Shown here: positions 11,433 through 22,130 of the stretch, one piece after another
How the letters are laid out: each line of letters begins with the position of its first letter
Position numbering within the stretch: position 1 is the first letter of the stretch
DNA from: Siphonodentalium dalli
Lineage: Eukaryota; Mollusca; Scaphopoda; Gadilida; Siphonodentaliidae
Direction of reading: 5' to 3'
Length of the DNA stretch: 64,000 nt
NCBI GenBank assembly: GCA_032622095.1
Contig: CP136066.1
Coordinates: forward strand, 90,727,319-90,791,318
The notes under the pieces: generated by a model
The model's input: the letters and a program-made list of their open reading frames with translations, nothing else
What the model was told of the DNA's origin: nothing
The model's database searches: none
Made by a program: the position numbers and the translations under genes

Positions 11433-13527
11433 GTGGGTGAACGATACTTCGTTCAAAAGTTCATGGATGTGCTCGATTGATTAATTTTGGCGAGCGCTAA
11501 TGTCCACTTCCGGCTCCTGTGTCACGAGGTTTGGGTGATGTGACTTTAGTCGTTTCATCGTCTTGGTAAGGTCTTTTCCTTGTGACGTCGTGACGTCGAG
11601 CATTTTGTAGGTGTCTGGCTTGTGGACAAAATGTTTCATTATTGCGATAAGATGTGCGTTTGCAAAGCTTGTATTTTTGGAGGCATTCGGTTGTGATGAC
11701 CTGGAAATGGGGTTGGATAATAATGATTAACATTGTATGATAATACAAAAATCGGGAGAACTGTTTCATCATTGAAATGATTCGGGTAGGACTCAATTGG
11801 TTTAAAAATTGAGGGAGGGGTGTAGGCTCTGTTGGTAGTCGTGCTTTGTGTATAAAAATATTGGGATTCGTGTGATTGCTTCAAACATGGGCTGCCATTT
11901 GCATTCATGTGATATTTATTTGTGGTTGAGATAGAAATAAATCTGTTTTCACATAATGTCATATGATTTATACTGGAGTACGATATCAACTGGGTACTTG
12001 GGTTTGAAGTTATACCATCGCGCGCGTACGGTTAAAATATTGATTGATTCGGTCATCATTGATGCTTGGCATTGCTACATCACAATTAAAGTTATATACT
12101 GAGATATATGCGCTTGTGTCTTAATGTAGGCCATCATTTCAGCCTATGTTATTGTCATACCCCGCCATGTGACAATTGTATTTGTCGATGTAGCGTGGGG
12201 CGATTTTGACACTTGAGATTAAGATATTTTACAAGCGGTATATAATTGTGATTATTTGGATAACTTGAACCGGTAAGCTATATCGGGGATATATACTGAA
12301 TAATGATATGTTAATATGAAGAGTAGTTACGCGTATAAGCTATATCGGGGAATATACTGAATAATGATATGTTAATATGAAGAGTAGTTACGCGTATGTG
12401 TTGAGATGCGTTTCCTGGCCTCTATACTAGTTCATTTGATATATGTGGAATCAAGGTTGATCAGACATTTGATTGCACTTCTGTACAGGATCCATATTAT
12501 GATCCGCATTTTACCCGGCCAGATTAGCGATGATTTTGCGCATGAATCGTCGCTATTGCATTGGATTGAACACAGGGTGGTAACTACGCGTGATTAAGTG
12601 TATGATATCAAATTATGGGTTTACCGTTGGGGTGATTAACACGATTCATTATGACGTAATTGCTTATTCGGTGTCTGTGATAATTATTCCGAAGATGGGG
12701 CGTGAATACTTTAATTAGTATATGTGTCCGTCATGACACATGCTATTATCTGAGTGCTAATGAGGCAAAACTGTCTGACAATTATGAACTTGGCATCTAA
12801 ACTTGTATGAGTGGAAATGCTTCATGTTTCTTGCCTTGATTTAGCATTTAAATTAATGCATGCGATTCGCCTGAAATTTGAAGAGGCCGAAGTTATTCGC
12901 GTCTCCCGAATTGTTGATTGAGGCGATAATAAAGCGTGTTGGCCGCCAGGTGATAACTTCCTGGAGATGAAATATTGCCTTGCTGTGAGGGGGCCATGTG
13001 CGTGATATATACGGGTACATGGCGTTAAATTTCTGTATTATTGGCCAACCCACTTTGTATAGTTCAGATCGGTTTCTTTGATTAATTAAGCCTCGATTTT
13101 GTGCATCTGGGCGGGTTGGTGAAAAGAAATATGTCACCCACTTGGTGCGTGTGTGATTGCCATATCGTGTTACATGCACTGCACATGGTCTGGCAGTCCT
13201 GGTTTTGCGCGATGACAATTCTCTCTTTGTATTGTGTCTTTTTACGACAGGGTGCTATTTATTTATGATAGGTCGAGATTGTCCAATAATATTCGTTGCA
13301 TTTCGCGCGGTATAGATCTGGTCGTCTTTGTTAGAAATTGGTAATTTTTACTTTGTCAGTTTGTTTCCTGGAGTTAAGTTGTTGAGTTTTATTCAGTTAA
13401 AGTTTATACATGTGTGAGCTGTTTTCTTTTCGTGCTTTTGGATATAGAGTTGAGTTTTATGAGGTTAGTTGCTTTTATGATTATGTATGTTATCTAATTA
13501 TGGTAGTTGTTTAAATATTTAATTTTC
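11433..13527 (-). other. Gypsy 3' internal region without recognised domains
   Basis: About 2.1 kb between the integrase tail and the nested LINE. Minus-strand frames at 12853-13218 (121 codons) and 11497-11989 (two overlapping frames) have no recognisable domain, signal peptide or membrane segment that would prove an envelope gene. They may be remnants of a third ORF. The region also carries the 61/62-bp tandem duplication at 12274-12396. Confidence 0.5.
12274..12396. repeat. Tandem duplication, 61-62 bp x 2
   Basis: 12274-12335 and 12336-12396 are nearly identical, both starting TAAGCTATATCGGGG and ending TTACGCGTA. They differ by one small indel. It lies inside the Gypsy internal region. 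Confidence 0.9.
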
Positions 13528-13790
13528 CTATATCGACATGCTCTGTTCGTCTGTGCTATTTTTGTCGGTTTGAGTGGTTATATCGAAAGGATCATAATTT
13601 TCGGTTGACATGTTATATGTATCGCAACTGGACTTGCTTTTGCGCTTGTTTTGTTGTACTAATTGTTGGGTTGACATGTCATACGGATTGTATGGCTCGG
13701 TTGATGAACTTGCATTGTACATTTTTGCTTCATCGTTTTGAGTTAGCATATCATAAGGGTTGTATGGTTCGGTTGATGAAAATTATTGTT
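13528..13790 (-). repeat. Coding minisatellite after the integrase tail
   Basis: On the minus strand the peptide SSTEPYNPYDM is repeated (13598-13790) with a degenerate third unit, in an Asn/Ser/Thr/Gln-rich context. It directly follows the integrase C-terminal frame and could be its disordered tail in another frame. Confidence 0.6.
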
Positions 13791-14595
13791 TTTCATGATC
13801 GCGTTTTGATGCTATTAACTTATGTGCCATCTCTGGTAGGAGCACTGGTTCATTTGAATCCGATCCGTCCCGGATGACGCGGTTTTGTCGTATTAACTGT
13901 GTTAAGGGGGCTGTCTCATGGTTCTCATTTTCGGTGTCCGAATTGTTACTATTCCTTGATATATCAGCATCTGAGCTTTGTGTTGATGAATTATGTGGGA
14001 ATACAAATCTGCTTTTCCGAACTTTCTGGTTCTCTTGTAATTGTGGTGTATGCCATTTAGTCGTCGCTAATTTTAAATGTTTGGCATGACTTTTAGATAA
14101 ACTGCCTGTAATTTGATTACGAATTACATACGAAACTGGTCCTGTTTGTTTAATTATCACCCAAAATGGATCATATTTCATACCTAGTTTATGGGTTTGT
14201 CTGTGATTCTTAACATAGACCTGGGAACCTATGGGAAATTCCGGTATTTTACCTTTACTGTTTTCGTTTCGTTTCGTCTTGACTTGTTTCATATTTTGTT
14301 TAACTAATTGAAATGCGAAGTGCTGCTTCTCTAGTAACTGTTGGATGAGGCATTCACCCGTGTATTTCTGTCGCGGTGTCAGTATCTTGTCAATATTTAT
14401 TTGGGGGTGTCTGCAGAAAGTTAAAAAATATGGAGAAAATTGAGTCGTTGCTGAGACATGAAAATTCATGGCTTCTGATGCAAAATTGAGAAATAGGTCC
14501 CATGATGTTGGATTTCCTTCAGTTAATTTGGCTAATATTCCATTGTAGTCGCGATAAGATCGTTCACTTGATCCATTACTGAATGGGCTATAATA
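13783..14595 (-). pseudogene. Gypsy integrase C-terminal remnant
   Basis: The frame is the same as pol and is separated from it only by the TAG at 14596-14598. It starts with a block (YYSPFSNGSSERSYRD) that corresponds to the region of the third catalytic residue (the E of D,D,E) in Gypsy integrases. It continues through the SxxxPxxLxxxRxPxxN-like part and the basic C-terminal domain with a GSQVYVKN stretch and a WVIIKQTGPVSYVIRN stretch typical of the GPY/F-type module. The HHCC zinc finger and the two catalytic aspartates are absent. An internal deletion of very roughly 200 codons at about 14590 explains this. The remnant cannot be a working integrase. Confidence 0.85.
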
Positions 14596-17500
14596 CTAGG
14601 TCTTGCGATGCTGAATAACATAGTAGTTAGATATTATTTTCAATATATATTGCTTTGTTATCTTTTCGGGTGGTTTATCGGATTTTAATTTGCGAATTAT
14701 GTCTGAAATAATATGGTCCTCTTTTTGCATTTCTTCGATATTGGTAGGTACATTTAGTTGTTCATTTTCGGAAATTAATATAGTGTCGGGCAACGTATGC
14801 ACTTTTTGTTTACCTATTGTCTTGACGTAATTTTTTATTTTCTGTGAATCTAATATGTTTAGTGATCCGTCATTGATCGCTATGTCATATGGCGTTTTCT
14901 CTTCGCTCTCCACTGAACATTCTGACATACTCTGTTGGTTTGTCGGGTCCACCCGAGAACAAAAGTCAGCGGCGATATTTTCAGACCCTTGTATATAAGT
15001 AATTTTTGGATTGTATGCGGAAATTTCAATAAACCATTTTTGAATACGTTTATTAGCCATCTGAGTATTTTGAAACATAGAAACTAGGGGTAAATGATCT
15101 GTTCGTATTTCTACGTCTGATCCTTCTAGATAGAAATTGAGTTTCTTTAGACATACATATATGGCGAGTGCTTCGCGCTCTGTAGTACTGTAATTTCGTT
15201 GAGAGTGATTCAACTTTTTGCTAACAAAGCAAATTGGAAATTCCGGGGTTTTGCTATCAGTTTCTAATTTGTTTTCTGGGTATGGCTGGACTAATGATCC
15301 CCCCACTGAATGCATTGATGCATCGCAATATAAGATCATTTTCCTGTTCCTATCAGGGTAGGCCAGAGTAGGTACTTTAAGCAAATTTTGTTTTAGTGTA
15401 TCAAAAGCATTTTGACATTCTTCGGACCATGCAAATTTTGCGTAACGAGCAGTCAATTTAATTAATGATGCAGCAGTGTCGGAGAAATCTTTACAATAGT
15501 TCCGATAAAAATTGAAAATCCCTAATACTCTACGGACTTCTTTCACTGATGTTGGGGCTGGCACATCTTGTATGGCTTTAACTTTGGCGGGATCTGGGCG
15601 CGTTCCATTTTGTGATACGATATGCCCTAAAAATTTTACTTCTTTCATATAAAATTGGGACTTTGTTAATCGTGCTACTAATCCATACTCTCTGAGTCGT
15701 TCGAATACTATTTTGAGGTGCTGTTTATGGAGGGCCTCCGTTTCGCTGTGACAAATTAAATCGTCGACGAAGCTGTCAACAAAACATAACCCTTCCAATG
15801 CTTTATGGATTAATGTCAAAAACGTCGCGCTCGAGTTGCAATATCCAAATGGGGCCCTTGTGAAAGAAAACAATCCGAAATCTGTGTTCATAGTTAACTT
15901 TTCTTGATGTTCTTTGATAACACCGATAACATGATAAGCTTGGCTAATGTCGATTGTGGAAAAAACTTTGGATTTTTGGAGGCGGCTGGAAACTTCGGTA
16001 AAAGAGGGGAGGTACCATCGTAATGGGACGGTGATTTTATTTAGCTTTCTCAGGTCTATACATAGTCTATAATTTTGATTTCCATTAGGATCTACGATTC
16101 CTTTACGAATCAATAAGGCAGGGAATGACCAACTCGCGTTTGTAGTTTTCTTTATAATACCAGCATCTAATAATTTTTGAACTACTTTTTCCATGTGTTC
16201 GCGTCTATGTAATGGAGTAGGATACGCGCGACAAAAGATAGGTTCTGCATCTGGTTTGGTATCAACACGCATGACTATTTTATCGCAAAATCCTACCTTA
16301 TTTGGATCGTTTGTAAACACATCTTGATATTGGGAGACCAGTTCAAGTAGTTCAATTTTGTGGTGGTCGGGGGCACTTATATCGTCCAATTTGAAAGGTT
16401 TCTGGCCAGCCTCAGATATTTTTGTTTGATTTTCTATACTAAATACTTCTTGAGAATCATTCATTTTATTTGTGGTGGGTACCTTAGCCTTTGTTTGACA
16501 GATCTGGTCTGAACTTAGGCCATGTGTTTTCGCAACTATATTACCTTTAAATATAGACATATACGAGTCTGAATTATTCATGGTCATGACCGGTATATCT
16601 CGTTTTGATGCAGAAACTATCCCGTCCATAATGGACACATTAGGTTCATCCTTAAATATGCCGATATCGGCGTGACTTACTCCAAGATATGGTGTCTCAT
16701 ACATGTCTGGTGTACCAATTATTTTTGTGTTCACCAATGCACATGAATAGGGTGGTAATTTGATATCTTGCCGCGAACGTAGCAATGATGCTATATGTAA
16801 ATCCTGTAACATGGGAAATGTTTTGTTGCCTACTCTAAATGCATTCAAATCGAAATAGAGTCTTACATGTTTGTCTGTTAAAAAATCGCGACCAAAAATC
16901 GCTGATCTTGCTAGGTTGGGTAATATAAAGAATTTATGTACTAATGACATTGATCCAATTTTGAAGGGCAAATGTATACTGCCGTATACTTGCATATTTT
17001 GGCCTGTTGCTGAGGTCAGAATTATTTTTTCGTTTATTAACGGGGGCTTATTTGGAAGGGAGCGATATACGTCATATTTTAAGCAACTTGTACTTGCTCC
17101 AGAGTCAAGTAATGCCCTAATGCGTTGGTTACCAATTTTAATAATTGTTGAACAAGACGTTTGCTGTTGCAGTCCTTTTGCAATCTCTGCATGGTATTTG
17201 AGTTTAGGTAATGTATGCAATTGCATCTGTTCAGTCTGGTTATTTATACTTTGACAGTTTTTACTTGGCTCATTATTATTATTATTTTGGTAAACCGTTG
17301 CAATTCGATTAGCTTGTCGTTGGTTTCGAGTTTTAGTGTTTACTTCACTATTAATGTCCTTTTGTTTGGGAACGATCTTATGTAATCGTTTATTCATATC
17401 TGTTCTAACGTGACCAGCGGAATTTCTATTTGTAATTGGAGAATGCACGTGTTTGTTCGTGCTCGTATCAGCATGATAAGATGTATTAGGTTTCAATTTA

Positions 17501-17634
17501 TTGGCCTGGTCTGAACGATGTCTCTGTTCTTTTATAGTAACACGTGCTGCTCTGGTGTTTAGGGTACCAGTCGCTGGTTTAGTTGCATAACTATTTTGCT
17601 TTGGGTAATTAGGTGCACATTTATTTATGGTCAT
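14596..17634 (-). CDS. pol: Gypsy pol: protease - reverse transcriptase - RNase H
   Basis: Open frame of 1,012 codons from ATG 17634-17632. The first 140 residues are basic and Asn/Gln-rich. A retropepsin follows with the DSGAS active site at about residue 177. RT spans about 470-670, with motif A TIDISQAYHV (Asp at about 562), an APFGYCNSSATF block and the catalytic box FVDD (about 622-625). RNase H spans about 765-895, with its acidic residues in YCDAS, TEREAL, RTDH and AADFCSR all present. The frame ends in the linker that would lead to the integrase zinc finger and meets a TAG exactly at the integrase deletion. The ATG overlaps the gag stop as ATGA (17634-17631), in the -1 frame relative to gag. 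No canonical slippery heptamer is seen in the 16-nt overlap, so termination-reinitiation is a possible route. Confidence 0.93.
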   Translation of the reverse strand: MTINKCAPNYPKQNSYATKPATGTLNTRAARVTIKEQRHRSDQANKLKPNTSYHADTSTNKHVHSPITNRNSAGHVRTDMNKRLHKIVPKQKDINSEVNTKTRNQRQANRIATVYQNNNNNEPSKNCQSINNQTEQMQLHTLPKLKYHAEIAKGLQQQTSCSTIIKIGNQRIRALLDSGASTSCLKYDVYRSLPNKPPLINEKIILTSATGQNMQVYGSIHLPFKIGSMSLVHKFFILPNLARSAIFGRDFLTDKHVRLYFDLNAFRVGNKTFPMLQDLHIASLLRSRQDIKLPPYSCALVNTKIIGTPDMYETPYLGVSHADIGIFKDEPNVSIMDGIVSASKRDIPVMTMNNSDSYMSIFKGNIVAKTHGLSSDQICQTKAKVPTTNKMNDSQEVFSIENQTKISEAGQKPFKLDDISAPDHHKIELLELVSQYQDVFTNDPNKVGFCDKIVMRVDTKPDAEPIFCRAYPTPLHRREHMEKVVQKLLDAGIIKKTTNASWSFPALLIRKGIVDPNGNQNYRLCIDLRKLNKITVPLRWYLPSFTEVSSRLQKSKVFSTIDISQAYHVIGVIKEHQEKLTMNTDFGLFSFTRAPFGYCNSSATFLTLIHKALEGLCFVDSFVDDLICHSETEALHKQHLKIVFERLREYGLVARLTKSQFYMKEVKFLGHIVSQNGTRPDPAKVKAIQDVPAPTSVKEVRRVLGIFNFYRNYCKDFSDTAASLIKLTARYAKFAWSEECQNAFDTLKQNLLKVPTLAYPDRNRKMILYCDASMHSVGGSLVQPYPENKLETDSKTPEFPICFVSKKLNHSQRNYSTTEREALAIYVCLKKLNFYLEGSDVEIRTDHLPLVSMFQNTQMANKRIQKWFIEISAYNPKITYIQGSENIAADFCSRVDPTNQQSMSECSVESEEKTPYDIAINDGSLNILDSQKIKNYVKTIGKQKVHTLPDTILISENEQLNVPTNIEEMQKEDHIISDIIRKLKSDKPPEKITKQYILKIISNYYVIQHRKT

Positions 17635-18806
17635 ATGTTTTGACAATTACGGATATCGTGGTTGTTCATCTTACATAGTGTGCAAAACTGGAGTTTAATT
17701 TTATTTGGGAAGTTTGGCCGGTTTGAGTTGTAGTCTATATTGTTTACTCGATCCTGACGGATATAATTGTTTTGTCTATTAAAGTTAGCGTTTTGATATT
17801 TTGCTGGCATTCGGAATGGTGGGTTTGAGTGATGATTTGCGCGGTGCACTGGTTTGTTAGTTGCATAGCTATTAGATATATTATTGCGCGGTCTCCATAG
17901 TATGGGACGCCGCCTAAAATGATCAACTTCCATGGGTTGTGGGAAGGAGTCGTGCATTTGGTGTTGTTCATTTGACCTAGATGTTCTATCACCATAGCGA
18001 AGTTTGAACCTCTGTTTAACGTTCATTTCTTTCATTGCGATCTCTGTGGCACGGTCGAGCGACGTTGGGTCATCTTTAATTAAGGTATATTTTATGTGGT
18101 CATCACGTATTCCATCCGCGAAAAATGTTACCAGTTGTGTTTGTACCGCGCGTGTATTTATTTCGTCAATAAAGGCGGTGTTTGCTAGTGATCGAATTCT
18201 CTCTGCGAACATAGGTATTGTTTCCTGGTGTGTTTGTTTTAATGTTCTCAACATGGCCAAGGCCTGTGGTGCGTCACTGATTGCGCTAAAACGAGATCGC
18301 AACTGCGCTTTTAAATCAGGCCATGTGACCGTTAGTGTGCCGTTAACCGTATTTTCATTGATGTATCGCTGCACGAATTCGGAAACAGATGAACGACTTG
18401 TCTGGGCCGCTATTTTAATTATTGTTTCATCCTCTGCACCAAGTGTCGAAGAATATTTCTCTATTTCGTGCATCCAATTGGAAAATTCTGATGGTTTACC
18501 ATCAAATGATCTAACCATTGCGTTCATACCTATAATAGCAGATACTGTTGCCTGTGAATGGGTGGCGGCGGAAGTCTCACGCATTGTCATGTTAAATTGA
18601 CCAATTTCTCGCGTTAGTTGAGAGATGAGGGTATTCTGGGTGTCCTGCGCGCTCGGAATTTGAAAGGATGGATTTGGTATATTTATGTCTTGCATGTTTG
18701 AATTACTGGCCGCGTGTAGGTGGCATTCTCGTTCCATATTGAAAGTTCGACTAAATAAGCTATCTTGATTAGAATATTCTACGGATTCGGGTGGTGGTGG
18801 TTGCAT
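17631..18806 (-). CDS. gag: Gypsy gag polyprotein with CCHC zinc knuckle
   Basis: Intact frame of 391 codons. The central part (about 100-260) resembles the retrotransposon gag/capsid domain: it has a FDGKPSEFSNWMHEIEKY stretch, a WPDLKAQLRSRFS stretch and a MFAERIRSLA stretch, all in the usual order. An Arg/Asn-rich nucleocapsid-like segment follows. One zinc knuckle, CTLCKMNNHDIRNC (C-x2-C-x4-H-x4-C), lies at the extreme C-terminus. The protein should form the particle and bind the element RNA. The stop codon overlaps the pol start. The ATG is the first in a long open frame after about 570 bp of leader. Confidence 0.92.
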   Translation of the reverse strand: MQPPPPESVEYSNQDSLFSRTFNMERECHLHAASNSNMQDINIPNPSFQIPSAQDTQNTLISQLTREIGQFNMTMRETSAATHSQATVSAIIGMNAMVRSFDGKPSEFSNWMHEIEKYSSTLGAEDETIIKIAAQTSRSSVSEFVQRYINENTVNGTLTVTWPDLKAQLRSRFSAISDAPQALAMLRTLKQTHQETIPMFAERIRSLANTAFIDEINTRAVQTQLVTFFADGIRDDHIKYTLIKDDPTSLDRATEIAMKEMNVKQRFKLRYGDRTSRSNEQHQMHDSFPQPMEVDHFRRRPILWRPRNNISNSYATNKPVHRANHHSNPPFRMPAKYQNANFNRQNNYIRQDRVNNIDYNSNRPNFPNKIKLQFCTLCKMNNHDIRNCQNI

Positions 18807-19103
18807 GAAAGTTAATTAAATGTGTTTGATTTGAAAATTGTTTGGGGCAAGGGCCATACCACGCGAAAATTTTAGGGTGGAATTGGGTGTTAATAATCAA
18901 GCCTCTAACAAGGTGTGAAAATGCACATCTGGCAAAAATGAAAAAGTTTGACTCACCAAATCCTATGAATAAACTGTCACAACTGTCGAGTTCAAATTGT
19001 CTATTTGTTCTTTTCTTTGGATTATGCTGGAAATGTTTATGTCGTCTGGTGTCTTTCTTCTTTTTCTTCTTCTTTCTCTTCTGTCTCTTCTGGTCTTCAA
19101 TAA
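18807..19103 (-). other. Gypsy 5' leader, proximal part
   Basis: Untranslated leader between the gag ATG and the 44-bp tandem repeats. On the minus strand it includes an A/G-rich Lys/Arg-coding stretch (about 19050-19090), which explains the spurious frames there. Confidence 0.7.
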
Positions 19104-19322
19104 GCAATTTATAAAGTTTCTCTTTGTTTTGGCTGCGATCTTCTGTAGCAATTTATAAAGTTTATCTTTGTTTTGGCTGCGATCTTCTATAGCAATTTAT
19201 AAAGTTTCTCTTTGTTTTGGCTGCGATCTTCTTTAGCAATTTATAAGGTTTTTCTATGTTTTGGCTGCAATCTTCTGTAGCAATTTATACATGCTTCTGT
19301 TCTTTGTTTGGCTGTGATCGTT
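19104..19322. repeat. 44-bp tandem repeat x 5 in the Gypsy 5' leader
   Basis: Units begin GCAATTTATAAAG at 19104, 19148, 19192, 19236 and 19280, an exact 44-base spacing; the last unit is degenerate. Each carries TCTTTGTTTTGGCTGCGATC. It lies between the 5' LTR and gag, a position where some Gypsy elements carry arrays of protein-binding sites. Confidence 0.95.
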
Positions 19323-19351
19323 AGGACTTCGTTGTGTCGTGCTTAGCAGAA

Positions 19352-19367
19352 CTGCATCACGGTACCA
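19352..19367 (-). promoter_or_regulatory. Candidate tRNA primer-binding site
   Basis: On the minus strand, nine bases after the 5' LTR, the sequence TGGTACCGTGATGCAG begins with the TGG expected of a site complementary to a tRNA CCA end. The nine-base gap is longer than usual, and I could not assign the tRNA. Confidence 0.35.
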
Positions 19368-19376
19368 TTTCATCTA

Positions 19377-19875
19377 TGTGAAGGAATAAGACTGTTCTCT
19401 GTATAAATTGTATTCATCTGTAACATCATGTATAGTAAGCAGCTTGTGATGGTAAATGATATATAATTGTGAATCAATCATAGATGTCATAGAACGACCG
19501 AAAGCGTCGCTTATTAATTAGCGATGCCATGTTGGCAGATGTCAGGTATGTCTGAATAGCCAGGACTAATTGAAGAGTAGATTAATGTCTGGTTTATATA
19601 TCGCTAATGACTGGTAGCAGTCATTATTGCATCTCTTTGTCTGTACTGACCCATGGGTGAACTGGGAATTATTACCTAAGACTATCCTTCCTTTGTGGTT
19701 AGACTTGCATAACCCATAGGTCGCGGCCTCTTCGAGTATGACCTTGGTAATTTGGTTGGGGTCACTTATAGTTCGATTATATTCCTGTCTCCCCCCATCG
19801 GTTAAGATAGATATGTTTAGTATGTACCTTAACGTCCCTTGCATAAGATAAGGGATAAGGGAGCATTACTCTACA
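19377..19875 (-). repeat. 5' LTR of the Gypsy element
   Basis: Partner of 7430-7927. The single length difference is in a C-run (six instead of five C) at about 19793-19798. Outer flank is CATC, matching the other side. Confidence 0.93.
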
Positions 19876-19879
19876 CATC

Positions 19880-20358
19880 TCTATAAAGATCCTACCTTGG
19901 AGAAAGGTCGTTTATATTATCATCGAATACATAGCCAACGGGGTGTTATATATTGGCCTTGCGTTGGGTTTTACTTTTGTTCCCATCGGCTTTTTCGTCG
20001 CATATGGCTACTGCACATGTGTCCCACAATGGAACATCACAGTTGGCAGTTATACATTTACAAACATGTGACACTCCCTGCATGGTCACCATCATTCGCC
20101 AGACATAAACAACACGTTCAATCGCCAGGGATGCATGCTGCTATATACCTCCATGAAATCTCAATTTTGTGAAGTCTGTTTATCGAATGCACACCAGCAT
20201 TCGATTTGTTCTAACTGTATTTTTTTTCAAAAGTAAGGTTATGAAAACCGAGCGTTGGTGTAAGGGCGGCCATTTGGTCGGAAATTACATGAAATAAAAG
20301 TTAATGGTGGTTTGTTTAAATAATTACATGCACCACACGTTCAATATAAGTCAATTCC
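19880..20358. other. Non-coding flank of the Gypsy insertion
   Basis: The frame at 19897-20172 starts at the insertion flank and has no recognisable motif. No repeat was identified. Confidence 0.5.
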
Positions 20359-20605
20359 GTTTTAATAGCAATCTTTTTCAAACCAATGCTGTATTAGAAT
20401 GTATAATTGCTATATTAGAATTTGTTTTTTACATATTGGTTGCAATATGAGTACTATTGAATTGAAATAGAACATTAATTGTGCGTCGATCTACATTGAT
20501 TGTCGATCAACATTGATTATATAGAACACGAAACATATTAAAATTGAATTGTCTCTTATTGAATATAAGAACGACTATTGGTTTGAAAAAGATTGCTATT
20601 AAAAC
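20359..20605. mobile_element. MITE-like element with 30-bp inverted repeats
   Basis: Arms 20359-20388 and 20576-20605 match at 29 of 30 positions, starting GTTTTAATAGCAATC, with an AT-rich interior of 187 bp. Total is 247 bp. No clear target duplication. Confidence 0.7.
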
Positions 20606-20734
20606 ACTGCCCATACTGGTGACTATAGTATATATAATACATTTATAAAGTAAAGACTTAATAAAGACATATTGTGGACTTATTTCATTAAATAAAACGA
20701 ATCATTTAGTATCCAAACTTCAAACACTATCCCC

Positions 20735-21180
20735 ATTGGAAGAATATAGCAATGACCTAAGATTATTGAATATTCCAACGAACATGACATTTTGAACTTA
20801 TTCCCTATTCCTTATTCGTTAAATATCTCTGTCGATCAATTTGACGGCATGGGTGTGTGGCCCGCCCCAAATATCCCTAGAAACACCCCTACCCCCCCCC
20901 CCCCCCCCCAAGCACCCCGATACCACCCTGAGGGGTGAAAATGGGGTATGGACCATTTTCGAGAACGGTAAGGATTTCGACCAATTTTACGACAATTGAT
21001 TGCCCTCCCCAAATACCCGGGTGCAGGACGTTTCAGCACCTGGTCGTTTCGGCACCTGGTTTTCTGGACGTTTCGGCACCAGGGTTTTCGAAACTTGGTT
21101 GTTTCGGCCCAGGTTCTTGGACGTTTCGGCACTTCATCGAATAGGAATACCGACAGGCCATGCAACACACGCTAATCAAC
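20735..21180. repeat. Dispersed repeat with GTTTCGGCACC units (copy 1)
   Basis: The segment from about 20754 (ATTCCAACGAACATGACAT) through CCCGCCCCAAATATCCC to ACCATTTTCGAGAACG recurs inverted at 27420-27660 and in part direct at 27160-27216. It includes a poly-C tract at about 20884-20900. Between 21020 and 21135 a 20-25 bp unit with GGACGTTTCGGCACC is repeated about five times. No terminal structure was resolved. Confidence 0.7.
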
Positions 21181-22130
21181 TTTACTTGTTCGTCGTGCCC
21201 CAACCTGCCCTGGTGCCTATACTATAGAATACAATTTTTGTAATATCAGCGTTAATTTGTTATTTACTAATTTTGAAATACATATTTTGTGTTCTATAGT
21301 ATTCGACTGTATTTCTATCAGTGTATTTCTTTTATTGTAGATTGAAACTAAACATATGCCCAAAACTCTTTATATGCCAAATATATTGACATGTAATGAC
21401 TTATATGATCTTTTTTGGCGAACCATCTATATACCGGGATTCACTTGACCGGAAAATCTTTGCATTTGGTGGAGAAAAAGGGGGCCTGGAAGTTTCATCT
21501 TTGCATGTTTCCATAGTACTCGAACGCTAGAGCTTTGTAATATGTAAAAAATCGCAATACGGAATGATAAAGTACTGACTACGGGTTCTATAGTACAGAA
21601 ATAATACCATTTTTGTAAAAAAAAAAATCATTATTAGATTACAACTGCATAGGCTACATTATTGATTGTCCGTGCGGATAATGGTGAGTGCGATTAGCTG
21701 GGTACATGTTCTTTGTAATGCGGTCGCCGAATCTCAATTGTTAACCCATTGAGATGGTTTGCGCTCAATGGAGTTGAAAGGAGATAGCCATGTCAGCGGC
21801 CTAGATTTTAATTATGAATGGAATTAAAGAGTCACAGTAAATTGTCGGGCTTGGACTCTTTGTGAGAAGATACACGGATACGCGGTGAATCGGGGGTGGT
21901 GGCATTTCGTGTTGAAACAGTCACTGATCATTTTTCAGGCTAAGTTGCGTTAAGAATCAGTAGACCCCAAATATTACCATGACATTATGCAACCTATTTG
22001 AACCGCATGGCATTTGTGTGCTCAAAAAGTTTGCGTTCACCTTGTGGTCTAAACAATTTAATTTGGCCAATAGTGCCGCACATAATATTCCATGAGTGAA
22101 TTCTTAGAAAAAATTGGGGTCCCCTGATCC

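Larger units (their letters stand above)
7430..19875 (-). mobile_element. Ty3/Gypsy LTR retrotransposon, integrase-deleted, with nested LINE
   Basis: The outer boundaries are two direct repeats that start TGTGAAGG and end CTCTACA (7430-7927 and 19377-19875), flanked on both outer sides by the tetranucleotide CATC (7426-7429 and 19876-19879), a typical 4-bp target duplication. On the minus strand the order is 5' LTR, leader with 44-bp tandem repeats, gag, protease-RT-RNase H, integrase remnant, about 2.3 kb without recognised domain, a LINE inserted in the opposite direction, and 3' LTR. Gene order and the RNase H-integrase arrangement fit Ty3/Gypsy. The near-identical LTRs indicate a recent insertion, but the integrase core is missing, so this copy could integrate only with help in trans. 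Confidence 0.92.

Noticed and set aside
12853-13218. Envelope gene of the Gypsy element
   Set aside because: The 121-codon frame has no signal peptide, transmembrane segment or cysteine pattern that would support an envelope protein.
18004-18600. 198-codon plus-strand open frame
   Set aside because: It lies antisense to intact gag and has no recognisable motif; the same applies to the frame at 16871-17254 antisense to pol.
19104-19322. Regular direct repeats that could suggest a CRISPR array
   Set aside because: Units are contiguous without unique spacers, lie inside a eukaryotic retrotransposon leader and vary like a minisatellite.
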